64,000 nt of DNA from Oncomelania hupensis. Its lineage: Eukaryota > Mollusca > Gastropoda > Littorinimorpha > Pomatiopsidae. The translations under genes and the position numbers were made by a program. Position 1 is the stretch's first letter. Each line of letters opens with the position of its first letter. Below are positions 32,785 through 46,700 of this stretch, piece by piece. Below the pieces are notes generated by a model that searched no databases, was not told the origin of the DNA, and saw only the letters and a list, made by a program, of their open reading frames with translations. The stretch spans positions 45,075,549 to 45,139,548 of the forward strand of contig CM072523.1 of assembly GCA_036898135.1 (NCBI GenBank), in the 5' to 3' direction.

Positions 32785-33358
32785 TCCCCGTTGGGGTGCC
32801 GGGGGTTTCAGTATAAATAGTATCCCCACTTTCTGGAAATTTAGTGCTTTAAATTCCCACTGTCGCTGTCTTTCTCATTTGCTCTTTCTCATTCCTGCTC
32901 TGTTCTATCAATCTGCTATACTATCGTCTTCTTCGCTAGACCAGTCTCCTACCTTTTTTCTTGAAAACTCTTCCGGGTCAAGACTCCTTGTTTGTGTATG
33001 AGGTCTGTTGGATCAGCTTGGGAATATTGGACGCTTTCTGCCAGGTGGTCACTAGGGCTTCCTATGATGTTATTATTTAGCAATGTAGGCATTTTATATG
33101 TATGTGTTTTGTTGATAATTTATAATGATGTTTGTATTCTATTTTGTTTTTGTAAACGGGGTTCGATAAGTTGGGGTGAAGCCTCAGCCGTCCCCTGCGT
33201 GGGATGTCTTTATTTTAAAGTGACTGGCTGGTGGAGGGCATTCAGTTTTCCCACTAGGGTTGTTTCAGCAGATCTTTTATGCGGATTGGGGGTTGTCCGG
33301 TCCTGATTTGGCTCGGAAGAGTCCGCTGGACCTAAAGCAACAATAATGTAATGTCTGA
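32785..33358 (+). mobile_element. Unclassified ~570-bp retroposon, copy 4
   Basis: Flanked by a 13-bp duplication GAACTACTAGGGA (32772-32784, 33359-33371). Starts TCCCCGTTGGGGTGCCGGGG and ends ACCTAAAGCAACAATAATGT plus tail. It is about 290 bp after the ALDH stop and inverted relative to copy 3. Confidence 0.88.
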
Positions 33359-33371
33359 GAACTACTAGGGA

Positions 33372-36300
33372 CTACCTGTACACCTTCTCCCCCCCTCCTT
33401 TCTCCCGCCATTTGCCTCCCCTGCTCTCTCAACCTTTACAAGTATACTACAGCAACCCTGGCACAATATCAGTGGGTGGTGATATGATCCTGTTATGATT
33501 TGTCATAGGAAAATGAATCTAGACCATGATTTGTTTTGCTTCTTTTGTGCCATTTACGAAATAATTATGAATTCAGACAAAAATCTGGAAATTAACAATA
33601 AAATTGTGCAGTTATCAGGGTAGCAGTTAAGGTTCCCAATTTACCAGTATTAAAAACGACCTACAAGGATCCAGATTACAAAATGAGAGAATCGGTTCAG
33701 TGTATCAAACTGCTTGCCTTATCTTGAACAATTCAGTTGCAGACACTTCATGAAAACAAAAACCAAAAGTATGGTCTGTTCAGCTGTAGAATGATTATAG
33801 ACAATTTTGAGCATTGGTTTACCACAGTAATACAAAGTATTCCCACTTTTAAAAAAATTTAAGATGGTTTTTCCATTCTGAAAGAATTTAGAGAATATAT
33901 GATAATAATTATAATAATTCAATTATTGGACAGTCTGTAACATTTTTTAAATTCATTTATGATGATGATGATGATTTTATTAGCCTGATGATGATGATAA
34001 TAATGATGATTTTATTAGCCTGAATGTTTGGAGGTATGAGGTAAATACAAAATCATCTTTGAAAGCGAACATTATTTTCTTTAATGCTGTAATTGTTTGG
34101 GTGCTTGGATTTGAATGTTATTTGTTATGGGAAAATCAATCATGTTTAAGGGAGCAAGTTTTTGTTTTTTGTTATCAGTTGATTCCTGTTGTGATTTCAG
34201 TTATTGCAGATTTTCTTTTTTACATTTCCTTTTTTCTTTAGGAAATTTCAAGTTTTCATATAGTTTATTTTCTTACATTTATTGGATTGTCATAATTTTA
34301 TTTTTGTGGCCACTGATAAATTTGTTTTGTTGGTGTCTTTTCCACCATTTCAAAAATTGTATGATTTTTGGTTTTTATATTTCTGTATAATTATGATAAT
34401 TTTGTACTTCATAAAAAGTTTTGCTTGCCCTATTGCACTCATTTGCTTTCTGTAACTGCTTTAAGTTACTTGCTTTTTGTAACTTCATCGGGTATAACCG
34501 AGTACTATAAATGATCTTTTTTGTTGTTTCGTTTAACTATTGTTTTTGTGGGAGCAAATTATAGCTAATTATATAATATGTTAGTGTCATGTCTTTTATG
34601 GTATGTTGGGCGAGTGTTGCACTTTCCACACAATAATTTTCATATCATTCTGCAACGCATGTGAATGTCATTTCAGTTTTTATTCTCATAATAATCTGTC
34701 CCAAAGTCATGATGGAGGGTATTTATGACGAACAGGAAACCTCCATGGTATCAAAAGCAAGTGACAGTTTTAATCATGATTAATAAGAAACAAAAAATAC
34801 AACCAAAAAAAAAAGCAGGTGGTTTTTCTAACAATGATCAAAAACTCAAAAAATTTTATGGTGCCGTAATCTCCCTGAGTTTAGTGAAAGTTATCGTGCG
34901 TGACATTTTAGACTGATAATGAAATAATGCTATAGTTTTCCTCTCAGGTTATTTGACTGAGGTGCTAAAGTACAGAGTGTTCAACTTATCCGCTGGACTA
35001 TAAATAATGCCTAGGAGAAGCCAGCAGTCCACCAAAATGTTCAATAGCAGGTTAATAACTTTCACACACCGACTCAACCAAAGCTTTTTGGTTTTGAAGC
35101 TAGTTCAGCCAGGCTAGCTATAAATAGCTTCGCCGGTGCTCTTCTTTCCTTTCCTTTTACTGAAAAGGAGGGTGTAGGCAAGCTATAAATTGCCCGCAGC
35201 CAGCAAAATGTGGGAGAACCTAAGAGTGCTGCTCACATAAGCATTGAGCTGGTGTGTTCACACAAACTGAAACTAAAATTTTATGTCTGCTCATGATGAA
35301 AGACATTGCACGATGGTTAAACTTTACAAAAACATCAGCTATTTTTAAAAAAAAACTAAGGGTCGACCAAGGAACAAAATGGTCTCCTGTTAAACTTTAC
35401 AAAAGTAAAGCTATGAAAAAAGAAAGTGCTGAGTGAGATAAAGAGGTCGCCCACCATGCGATTGACTGGAGGTCTAGTTCACTCGTGCTAAATTTGAATT
35501 GTATTTGGTGATCAGCCGAGTGCTTTCCGAACCCCTGTTTGTAATTCCACTCTCTCATTTATTATACATACAACGATAAAATTCATCAAGTATAATACAG
35601 TTTTGCATTGCTAGCATTGACAACATAAAGACAGTAGCTCTATCACAGTAGAAGTAGAATGCCATATACTATGTACAATATGACGAAACTTTCACAATAA
35701 AATCTACATTTCCTCCAGTAAACCATCAACAAAATAACAATCACAACATTCCTGCACGTGTTTCACTGAACGGACATGGAAAGGCTTTATTTTAATGGGT
35801 TTAAAGTGCGATAATAAATCTTTGTACCATGAAAGGGTGTTGGAGCTGAATCGGAACCACCCATGTTGTCAGCGGGACATATGTCTACATTTTAGAGATT
35901 GTTCACCATAGCTGCCTGTCCTGATCGTCGATGCACATATCTGTAGTTAGCAGAATTTCATAGTTACAAAGAAAACACTCAAGTTAACTTAAGATAACTT
36001 CAACCTTTCCAGGTAGTCCTGGGTAAACAAAAATTGCTCAAACCTTCATTAAAACCATCACAACTGTCAGTTTTGGTTATAGTTCGACATTTAATGGCTT
36101 TGTTAAAAAATATAAATAAAGTAATAAACAAACAACAGTCTTTTACAGGAAGTTACACTGTGAACATCATAATCAGTGTGCATGAGAATGAACACATGTC
36201 TACCCTGTATGACAAAATAGATTACTACATTTGATGTCAAGTGACTGATGCATAACTGCTAAAAAATTGACGCTGAATGTTTAGGGTGATTAAGAGTTAG

Positions 36301-37280
36301 GTAATGGATTTCAGCTAGTGCTAAAACTAAAAGTCTGAGGAATGAGAAGAAGAAAAAAAAAAGAAGACAAGATTGTAGACTTTTTAAGACCTAGGATCTC
36401 AAACTTAGTTAAGACAAGATTAGGTTTTCACATCAAAGACAGAAATTCAGTGAAAAGGAGTGTTACGAAAAATGAGCGAATAAGTTATATATCATGAAAC
36501 GTTCAACTACTGTTCAAAATCAGACAACACCGAAAGAAAAAATAACAGTCAAAATCACAAACAATGGAAGATAAAATGAACACACACAAAGTTTTGGGGG
36601 TTGGTGTTTTTATCTGGCTACCTTTTCGCTCATCAAAATGTTTAAAATCAAATGAAACCTAGGGACAAGGACACCCAAATGGTTATCTAGCACTAGCATA
36701 CAGTACAGTGCTGTATGTTTGAACAGCCAACAATAAAGCTCATCATGAAATGAATAAAGCTTTGACTTATGTCTGCAACCTTACACCACAAAGATGATGC
36801 GAGCTTTACAACTGCACACTGCAGAGATTTTTTGTTTTTTAAACGACACTGACTGATTTGGCTTCATAGTGTAAGTAATAAATCAACTAAACCCCAAAAA
36901 AAGATAAATAAATATTAATTATAACTGAAAACATAACTAGAACAAAAAGTATCAACTAAATTTTGTAGCAAATCACACACAATACAAAACAATTTGATAT
37001 GGTTTGGACATATTTGTACAAGTTGTCGATGTCACTTTTTTTATGAATTCACTGTGGCTATAAATACATAGTGAAAGACAATAGTTTAATGCCATCAAGA
37101 TCAAATACTTCAAATGCCAAACACATTCTTTCACAGGATATTTAGAAACTGTTGTCGATGACTATGTTCAATAACCTGAGGGAAAGAGGACATCACTTTT
37201 TAAGTATATACAACAACATTCTCTTCCTCATGATCATCACTTTCATCATCGGTGATCTTATCACTTGGGTCTTGCCACAC
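33372..37280 (+). other. Intergenic region between convergent ALDH and ACADVL genes
   Basis: AT-rich, with many short non-coding frames. Contains short GATGAT repeats at 33960-34025 and the inverted copy of the 210-bp repeat. No gene recognised. Confidence 0.5.
35055..35265 (-). repeat. Dispersed ~210-bp repeat, second copy (inverted)
   Basis: Inverted relative of 11220-11425: CTTTCACACACCGACTCAAC at the left, GCTATAAATAGC inside, and CATTGAGCTGGTGTGTTCAC at the right. Confidence 0.7.
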
Positions 37281-37289
37281 AAAGACTCT

Positions 37290-37440
37290 ATCCTATCCTA
37301 TCCTATCCTATCCTATCCTATCCTATCCTATCCTGTCCCGTAACCCGGAGGTCGTAGGGGCACCACAGATGAACGTTTAACCAGCATACTCCATCTTTCT
37401 CTGTCCTCAGCAGCCCTTATGGCTTCGCTCAGTGTCAAAA
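37290..37440 (-). mobile_element. APE-type LINE, copy 6 (about 150 bp)
   Basis: Only the last 35 or so codons ([20 protein letters not shown]) and a ten-unit CCTAT tail remain. Flanked by an imperfect duplication AAAGACTCTA / AAAAACTCTA. Extreme 5' truncation. Confidence 0.85.
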
Positions 37441-38089
37441 ACTCTACACATCCCATAATACTAAAAAAGACCTGCTCCTTGTAAATGGTAATGACAATAT
37501 ACAACAAAATAAGAATGTTTACCACAATATTTTAATTTTAACTCCATTTCTACTAGTGAGACCTTTTAAAGCGATTTATATGAAAAACCCCTTTAGGGAT
37601 AAACAAAACAACTGGCACAGGTTTTCCTGAAAATCGTTCAGTGGTAGGAGAAAGAGAAGAATTAGGTCCTCCCTTTCCTCAGCTCCAACTTTGTCAGTGT
37701 GGTGCCCATCTTGCACACTCGTACACACACAGGCATTGCACACAATCATACCCTTGCAAGGACAGACACATACTCACACATGTACACCCGCACCCAAACA
37801 TGCACAGACCTTGGTCTCCAAGGAAAGCAGCCCCAAATTGTACAGCTTGTTGAAGTGATGCACAGGCGTTTCCAAATAAGGCCAAATATTGTGTAGGTAC
37901 ATCTGAACCATATTTCCAATATTCATTTCTCAAGGTTGAAGTGTCACATTTTCAAATTGGGAAGTCACAGACCGTATTTTCTAAATATTCATTTCTCTAG
38001 GTTATGTTCCAGCTTTTGTCTTCCACCTCTTCTTCTCTTTGCAATAGATGAATGGCTTCTTCACTGCGAAGATTCTGTAGACTTTGTGG

Positions 38090-38131
38090 GAGTTGACAGG
38101 GGGGGAGGGATTATGGGGGGGGGGGGGGTGT
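38090..38131 (+). repeat. Poly-G tracts
   Basis: Runs of seven and fourteen or more G about 200 bp downstream of the ACADVL stop on the minus strand (C-runs in the transcript). Length is probably unstable and may be a sequencing problem spot. Confidence 0.8.
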
Positions 38132-38330
38132 CACTCTTTGAATACCAGTTATATTCTATACCCTTTGGCATACGTTACAAACCTTGATTTAAAATAAAAC
38201 TTGCATTTATACACTTCTACAAAGTCATTTGATATTTTGCTTCCATATTTGCGTTTACAATACTATTTACAACTTATTTGGTGGTGTTTTTGTTTCGTTT
38301 TGTTCTGTATTGATCTAATTCAGCCTTTCA

Positions 38331-41300
38331 TCAATAGCCCAGCGGATGGACTTGGAAGGCCCCGTTGTTTGCGACGACGTTCTGGGAAATCTTGGACATG
38401 CTGCCAAAGTTCTTGTGCGATCGGCTGCTGGCTGCCGCTGCTAGGTTCTGCTGAATACGCTCTGCGGCCTAGAAGAGAAATCGGATTGTAAGAAATAAAT
38501 CCATCAAAACCACTTAAAAACTGCTCATTATATCCCTAAAAATAAATAAAATGGTTTCAACAATACTGGGCCGAACATCTCACTGCCTCTACCCCACGCA
38601 ATAGCTTCCTCTCCAAAGCCCTTGATCATTGCACATCGACAGACAACGTAATTAAAAACGACATCAATAGGTCGCCATCACAGCAACAAAAGAGTTAATT
38701 ATAACATACAAACAATTCAGAAATGACGTATCCTTTCTACACATTCTATAGAATGTATTTAACATGGAAAATAAAATACAGGGCTGATGGAATGGGAGCA
38801 GAGGAAAGGGGAGGGGGGAAGGGAGTATGGATGTTGGTATACAGGAACTAACAATAATATCATTATCACTAGTGGGGAGTGGTGGAGTTATTGTTTGCCC
38901 CAGCTGCAGTCTTATGTGCGTCTCCTCTATCTTGTTATTGTATGGCAGCAGTCATCTCCCTTTGTTCTTCCTTTCACTCCATTTTTTATGCGCACGTTGC
39001 AAAAGCGTAGGTTCGCGCCTAAGGCTGGGTTTTTTTTGCGCCTAGATAGCACTGTGCGATGAGTGGCAATACCATCTAACTGTTTCCATCTCCTGATACA
39101 ATTCCCCATACCCCAATTTCTTAACATGGATACCTGACCCTCCAAAACCATTTCACGCCAACCATTCCACAAACCAAACTGACCTCGTCACACCAGACGT
39201 CACACATGAGTTTTTCATGTTGGGCGGACGATAGCTCATCCTTGAGGCTGCGAGAGGCTCGGGACAGAGTGGACACCATGCCGTAAATGTCGATGGCTGA
39301 GTCGGCCACTCTCTTCAGCACAAACTGCTCATCTGCGTGCAGCAATTCAAAACACAATTTATAGCCTTTTGGCATGAAACAGGGTGACTAATACTACTAC
39401 TAGTGGGAGGACAATATTCGAGAATGGACTGGCTTGACACTGAGCGAAGCCATGATGGTTGCTGAGGACAGAGAAAGATGGAGTACGCTGGTTAAACGAT
39501 CACCTGTGGTGCCCGAACGACTTTCGAGTTACGGAATAGGATATAATAGGAATACTACTACTACTAAAACGGGAAGCTATATACACGCTTTTTATTTCTA
39601 CATCAGGCTCAAAGCGCTGCAATCTAAAATCAACCTACACGCAACTTGTTACATTCTAACATGTATACAACAAAACGCACGTTCAGCACTCAAAAATGTG
39701 GTGTAAAGGCATGGAGATCACAACAAACAAAAAAAGATATAAAGGAGATAAGTAAATGTGTAGTTTGAAATTTATACCGACAGCATCCGAAAAGGCAGGG
39801 ATGACACCAGAGCACCCGGAAAAAACCCTCAGTGACTTGATAAGTCTCCAAAGTCATACCAAAGTAAAAAATGTCATCCCTGGTGGAGGCAGGCGCGTGG
39901 TGGGGAGGGGTTCATTCACAAAAGGGACACAATCATAGGACTATATCCTGAACAGTTATGAAAAGCCCTTAGATTAATACCAAGTTTCTGCCTACAATAA
40001 CCAAACAGGGTTTAGACAAGGCCAAACAAAATAATAACAATTTGTAGTACCTTCCACTGGCAAGACTTACCAATGATGTTCTTGTTGAACTTGATGAGGA
40101 GGGCCTCCACCGTGGCACCAAAGTCTTCCACCGCTTTGGCCGTCTGCGCACACAAACCAAAATTGTTAGCACAATCCAGAACACTTAACTGTCCCTATAA
40201 CAATGCACAAGGGTATTTTATGTGCAGTGTTGTAGTTTTAGTTATCAATTTAACATAAGTTAGCCCAAGACAAACTGAACAGAGTTGGGCTGACCATTGT
40301 TATTTCAATTGAAAGAGATCCAAGGATACTGATGACTATGTACAGTATATGCAACACTTTGCATTTTATTATTTGGAGCACATTCGTGGGGATATATTCA
40401 AGCTTTGCAGTTTAAGAAACAATAAATGAATTCAATTTAATCAAATCTCACCTTGTCCGCTGAGTCTTTCAGGCTTGGGTGAGCGTGCTCTGCAAGAGAC
40501 AGTCCTGCGCTGATGCCCACCATCCTGAGTAAATCAATCAAAATAAATAAATAAATATATACGCTGAAATTTGTGTAACATTTTAAATGCAGATAACAGT
40601 GCATGGTCTAACAGACAACAGTGCATGGTCTAACAGATAACAGTGGATGATCCAACAGATAACATTGAATGGTCTAACAAACAACAGTGGATGATCTAAC
40701 AGATAACAGTGGATGATCCAACAGATAACAATGAATGGTCTAACAAACAACAGTGGATGGTCTAACGGATAACAGTGGATGGTCTAACAGTGTGTATGGT
40801 CTAACAGTGTGTATGGTCTAACAGTGTGTGTGATCTAACAGTGCATGGTCAAACAGTGCATGGTCAAACAGTGCATGGTCTAAAAGAGACAACTACATGT
40901 GAGTGAACCACACAGGTGATAGTTGTTTCACCTACCAAAAAGGGACTACAGTTAAAGCAACAGCATTTTGGATATAACGGTCTGAACATTTTCCAGTGCA
41001 CTGCTCTACAAAAAGAATAGAGATCTATCCTAATTGCCAGAAAAATGAATGTACAGAAACATCCAAGTTTGAGGTAAAATTCTAGAATGTATGCTTGCTA
41101 TCAAACATTTAGGAATAAATCATCTAGAAGGGCAAAGCCCATATGACTCACATGCTCCTTATGGAACTCGCAATATTTAACATGAAATTAAGTGCCAGGA
41201 AACAAAAAACGGTGGCATTAAAATGCAAATACAGACTTTGAACTTTCTATGCTCTTGACCATAAGATGACTTTGACCTCTGGCTCCAAATACACTCATGT

Positions 41301-43328
41301 ACTATCAAATAAACTACAGCATAAGTTGTATTATGCCCCCCCCCCTCAAAAAAAAAAATGTGACCAAAGGCTGACCTTGACCTTCCCTGACTTTGACCTT
41401 TGGATGACCTTGACCTTCATGTTACCTCTCATGCACATATGATCAAATAACCCAATGTTGCTGCATACTCTGGGTTAAATATACAGCCATTCCACTATAC
41501 CATGACTTATTTGTGTGTGTTTTTGCAAGGTCTAAAATAACCTTGACCGTAAATATCAACGCAAAAAACGGAACAACATATATGAAAAATCGATCTATCA
41601 TCTCTAAATACAACACGTTTGGACTTCATATCTCCCACAGTTTATGGTCAAGATCACTTCAAAGTACCTATACTAACCGACTTTGGACAGCTCCAGTGAC
41701 CTTGACCTTGGAGTAAGGCTAACCAAATTTGCATAGTATATGTTCCTCATTGATATCTCTTATGCATCAAAGAATCAATATTAATTAATAACTTGGAAAA
41801 AAAATTTAATTTAGTGAACATTTTTCATTTTTTCCACTAACATTTGTTGACCCTGCGATCTTGACCTTGAAGTGAAGGCATTCATTCGCTGATCATTTAT
41901 GAGGTCTCAAGGGTATCTTACCAAGTTTGGTAGTGATAGTTGAAATAGGTTCTGACATATTAATCCACTTGCAAGATTTTCACAGACAGACGCACAACTT
42001 TTTTTTTTTTTTTTTAATGACTTTTGGTGACTATTTAGGACATCTCTCACAGATTTGCAAAAATCTGTAAAAAATGTGGGGGTTGGGGTAATGGGGTCTG
42101 AATACATAAGCTCACATTGCTACGCATGCCAGTCAACAAAACCAATTCCGTCCATCTGCTGGAACGATAACAAAAAGCTGAGCAAGGGGGACAATTAACA
42201 AACATGAGTCAGTTAGTCATTGTTGATAGGGTCCAGCTGACTGCAAACAGCTGAATCAGGACCACAACAACAAACAGTGTTGGCTGTAAAGAAGGAGAGA
42301 TATAAAGACAACAGTTCAAGGGAGATAATCATATAACAGGAACACTTTTAAAAATATTCACCCAAAACTGTTTGTGTTTGTTTAGATTTTTTACTGCTGA
42401 TTTTATTGTCAGCAACCAAGTAATTGAGACAAAGTGATGATAAATGCAATTTTTTTAAAAATACTGAACGATTACAACACTGACAGCGTTTACAACAAAA
42501 AACTTTGACAACATGCTATGAGGAAGAACACGTGCGCACAACACCAATACAAACATTTGAGACCTCAACAGAAATCAGACGTCCCTTATAGGCTCAGGTG
42601 TCTGGGGACATTAATCTATTCAACCAACCAAACAGAAATCACTTGAAACAAACTGGTAAACATTATAGCCCAAAACACATTCAAAATTGTCTTTAGATTA
42701 TCTTACAATACAAACCTTCAGGAAACACATGCGTAAGAGCTGTAAAAACAAATTTTAAAGAACAACTAAACAAAATGGTCAGCCCCCCAAAATGGACCCA
42801 TTTGAACGCTGTGAGCAACCGTACAGAGGCCAACCAAAAATAAACGTGTCTTACCCTATCAACCTACCGAGCCAGAATAAAAGACAAATGATAAAAGCAA
42901 AACATCAGACATACATGGGCAAGTAATATTACAAATGTGACAAGATCATGAAAAACGACGTGGTATCCTCTGGGATCCCAGAGACTGTTCAGGTTCTTTA
43001 TAAGCTTATCAGAAAGCTCCCCCTCAATAATGTGACTTACCAAACTCTTCTACGGTCATAGCGTGAAAGGTTGAGAAAAAGACTGCAGACTTTCTTTAAA
43101 GACCCACACTGCCATAACAACTTTGAAAACGAGATGGAATGTAACGATGCCGTCAGTTACCTTCTTGCTCTCTTGGTGGCTTCGCCAGTGAGGGACCCAA
43201 GGTTGGCCAGAGGGTTCTTCAGCGCATTCTGCAATTCCTTCAGCGACTTGCCGGCATACTGAAATACAAAAACAATACTTGTATGCTGTCGAATCACTAT
43301 ATCTTGTGAGATGCATGTAAAGTGTTTA

Positions 43329-43379
<51 letters not shown>

Positions 43380-43679
43380 GATACCTAATGCCTTGGACAT
43401 GAGCTTCAGGACCTTTCCATGCCTGTACAATGGAAAGCTTGCATGCACAGACAAGACCTCGTGAGGTTTATACTCTCATTGGAAGGAGCACTCTATGGTT
43501 ATCTGTTGTAGGTGCTTACCTGGATGCCTGTCAGAGCCACAAAGAGCCGCAAGATGTCGTTGGTTCCCTCAAAGATTCTGAAGATGCGCAAGTCTCGCAT
43601 CACTTTTTCTAAACCACACTCCTGAAATAATAATAATAAATAAACAACAATAATAATAGAAAGTAAATAAATAAATAAC

Positions 43680-43724
<45 letters not shown>

Positions 43725-46700
43725 TAAAAACAACAACAATAATAATAATTTATTAACCCTACTGGATGCCTACCGACCTAACATTCAGTTGCGAAATGTC
43801 TAATACACCTTTGCTCTCCAGCTGAATACTTGGTCTCCAGTTTCCCCTATTATTAACTGAGAAACCACTTTCATATTTTATACAAAATACAAACCAACTG
43901 GAAAGTTCAGAATATCAGCTGTGGAATATTCAAAACGTTATATATATAACAACTCATTTCATTGGCATTTCATCTTGCTTTCATGTTACAATCTCAAGCT
44001 AGATTTTCCAGGCAAATGGCTGCAACAACCCCTCAGCATTCAAAGGGTTGATATAGCATGAAAAAGTAGTAAGATCCGAGTTACCGGAGCGCAATTACCG
44101 GTTTGGGGAAAGATGGGGTTGTCTATTATAATGGCATAGTGAGCTTAATAGAAATATCAGAGGCTATAGGGGCATACATCTTAAACACAGCCTGTGCTTG
44201 ATACATCCACAACATTCTGTTTGTTCAAAGCCAAGTGGAAGGTCTGGTGTAGTGGGCACTGGCCTATGGATGACTAGCATAGTCTTCTGACCGATAGCAC
44301 AGAAGAGTGTAGGCTGTATAGCAGTGTAGGCTGTATAGCAGTGTAGGCTGTATAGCAGTGTAGGCTGTACATGTATTTTACTGTAATTGGTGTTACACAG
44401 CGCTTGTCCAGCTCAAGGGGCCGGCTGATACAGGATCTGACTGAAGCTACCCGAGGCGACCACCTGCTGCATTAGGTGCTTCGTCAGACGCCTCCAGACA
44501 ACTGAGCACAACCCTGGGCATTATTTGGGATTTTCTATTATATACAGAGGTGCCTACCCCCAGTCTGACCATTTGTGTACGGGCTGCAGGAAAAATGTGT
44601 ATTTTGTGTAATGTCAGATTTCGCACAACTCGCAACATTTGATCAAAGAATTATTTATTGTCATGAAAACTGCCACATTCACAAAACATCAATTCATACT
44701 AATTCCAGCTCACCATTTTAATCCTCATGAAACAAAATAATATAGAACTCAACAAGTTATGGTCACAAATGCACACTAATATATTATTTTTTGTGTTGTA
44801 TTTTACTCTATAACCCCCCAAAAGATCTTCATATTATCCAACAATTACTTATATGAATTATGAATATATATAAATGCATCATTATTTTCATATATTCTGC
44901 TGAAACTGGCAACACTTTTTGTTTTTTGAGCATACTAGAGTGTTCTGCATTTTGTTGTGTAAATACAGTGCTTTTTTATCCACTTTGTATTAATTTTAGA
45001 CACCTGAGCCACTTTGGGGAAAAACGCGTTTTATTTGTATTTGAGGGTTACCCACTTTGAACAGTTAAATGAGTGCCTTAATATTGACCGATTTTAACAA
45101 TTTAATTTTTTTTTAAATTCTTTTAAAGGTTTGTACTATATAATAAAAACAAAATAAAACATCCTGAACCAAAATAAAATGTTCGTCCGTAATACCTAAT
45201 CTAAGTGTCGCTGAATGTCATGTGCAGAGCAATGCTGAACTCTTTGTTGCAGTGAGCATAATGAACTCCTTTCGAAGATTCGATTATTCCTAAAAAAAAA
45301 CGTTCACGGTATTCGCGTATGAAAAGTTGTCGCGCTTTTTGCTTACTTGTAACCCTACCCCACTTTTCTCCAGACTCGCTCTCATCGTCCCTCTTGTGTA
45401 AACGCTTTCGCGACACCATGTGTAGCACAATAGCGGATACAAAGTCTCGCACTACCTCTCATGCACGAGATTTCACTTTTGCGCATGCGCTCTAGGGTCA
45501 GCAAGTAAAGGAAATAGCAGATCGGAACATATATAAAATCAGTGCGAAAAAAAAATTTTTGGGGGTACACCACGAAAATGCGTATTTTTAAGGAATTGCT
45601 CGGATTGTCGTATTTTATGTTGAAAATTCGTAAAAATAACGCGCCAGCGCGTAATATAGGCACCTCTGTATATAGAATGTCAACGTGTTAGCACAGCCTA
45701 TCTTCAAGTACTGACCACACAACAGCGATGAGAAGAAGAAAGAGAAAAGCCTGTGACTGGAGGGACCAACTTACCCTCATGAAGCCCATACCACCCAGAA
45801 CCTGGATGGCTTCATCTGCACAGTACCACGCTGCCTCCTACACAACATAACACAAAAAGGCTTGTATCAACAATGCTATCAACTAAGACTATCAGGATAG
45901 GGCACAGTTTGCGATTACGAATGATGTTTTATTGTCAACAAAACAATGTTGAAAACAGCTATAGTTAGTTAGTCTTGTTTACAGGGTCAAGCGGACTGCA
46001 AAAAGCAGAATCAGGACCACAACTTGGTTAAAAGAGAGCTCTCCCTGTCCCTATAAAAGATCTGCTGAAACAACCCTAATGGTAACACTGAAGGCACTCT
46101 ACCAGCCGATCACTTTACAATAAAGGCATCCCATCCCACGAGGCTGTACTCGAATTTATCGAAACCCCATTTAAAAAAACAAAATAGAATATAAACATCA
46201 CTATAAAATATTCACAAAACATATACCTATAAAATGCCTACATTGCTAAATAATAATACCATAGAAAGCCCTAGTGACCATTTGGCAAAAAGCTTTCAAA
46301 ATCCTCAAGCTGACCCAACAGGCACCATAAACAAATGAGGAGTTTTGGGAGAGTTGTTACGAAAAAAGGTAGGTGATTGGTCTAGTGAAGAAGATAGTAG
46401 ATTAATAGAACAGATTAAGAACGAGAAAGAACAAATGAGCATGACAGAAACAGTGGTAATTCAAGCACTAAATTTCCACAAAGTGGGGATACTATTTATA
46501 TAGAAATCCCGGCACCCCAAAAGGGGTTTGAAAACAGTGATGTAATTTAAATTGGATATACACAACAACAAAAATCAAAAACAAGATAATGTAATTAGAC
46601 CTAACCAGGAAAAAGAAAAGTCACTCTTTCTCGTACATTCCCAGGTACTCTCATAAGCAACTGAAATTAAAGCTAACACAGAGAAATCCAAGTGTATATA

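Noticed and set aside
40595..40885. Regular repeats that could suggest a CRISPR array
   Set aside because: Units are directly adjacent with no unique spacers, lie in a eukaryotic intron, and there are no cas genes.
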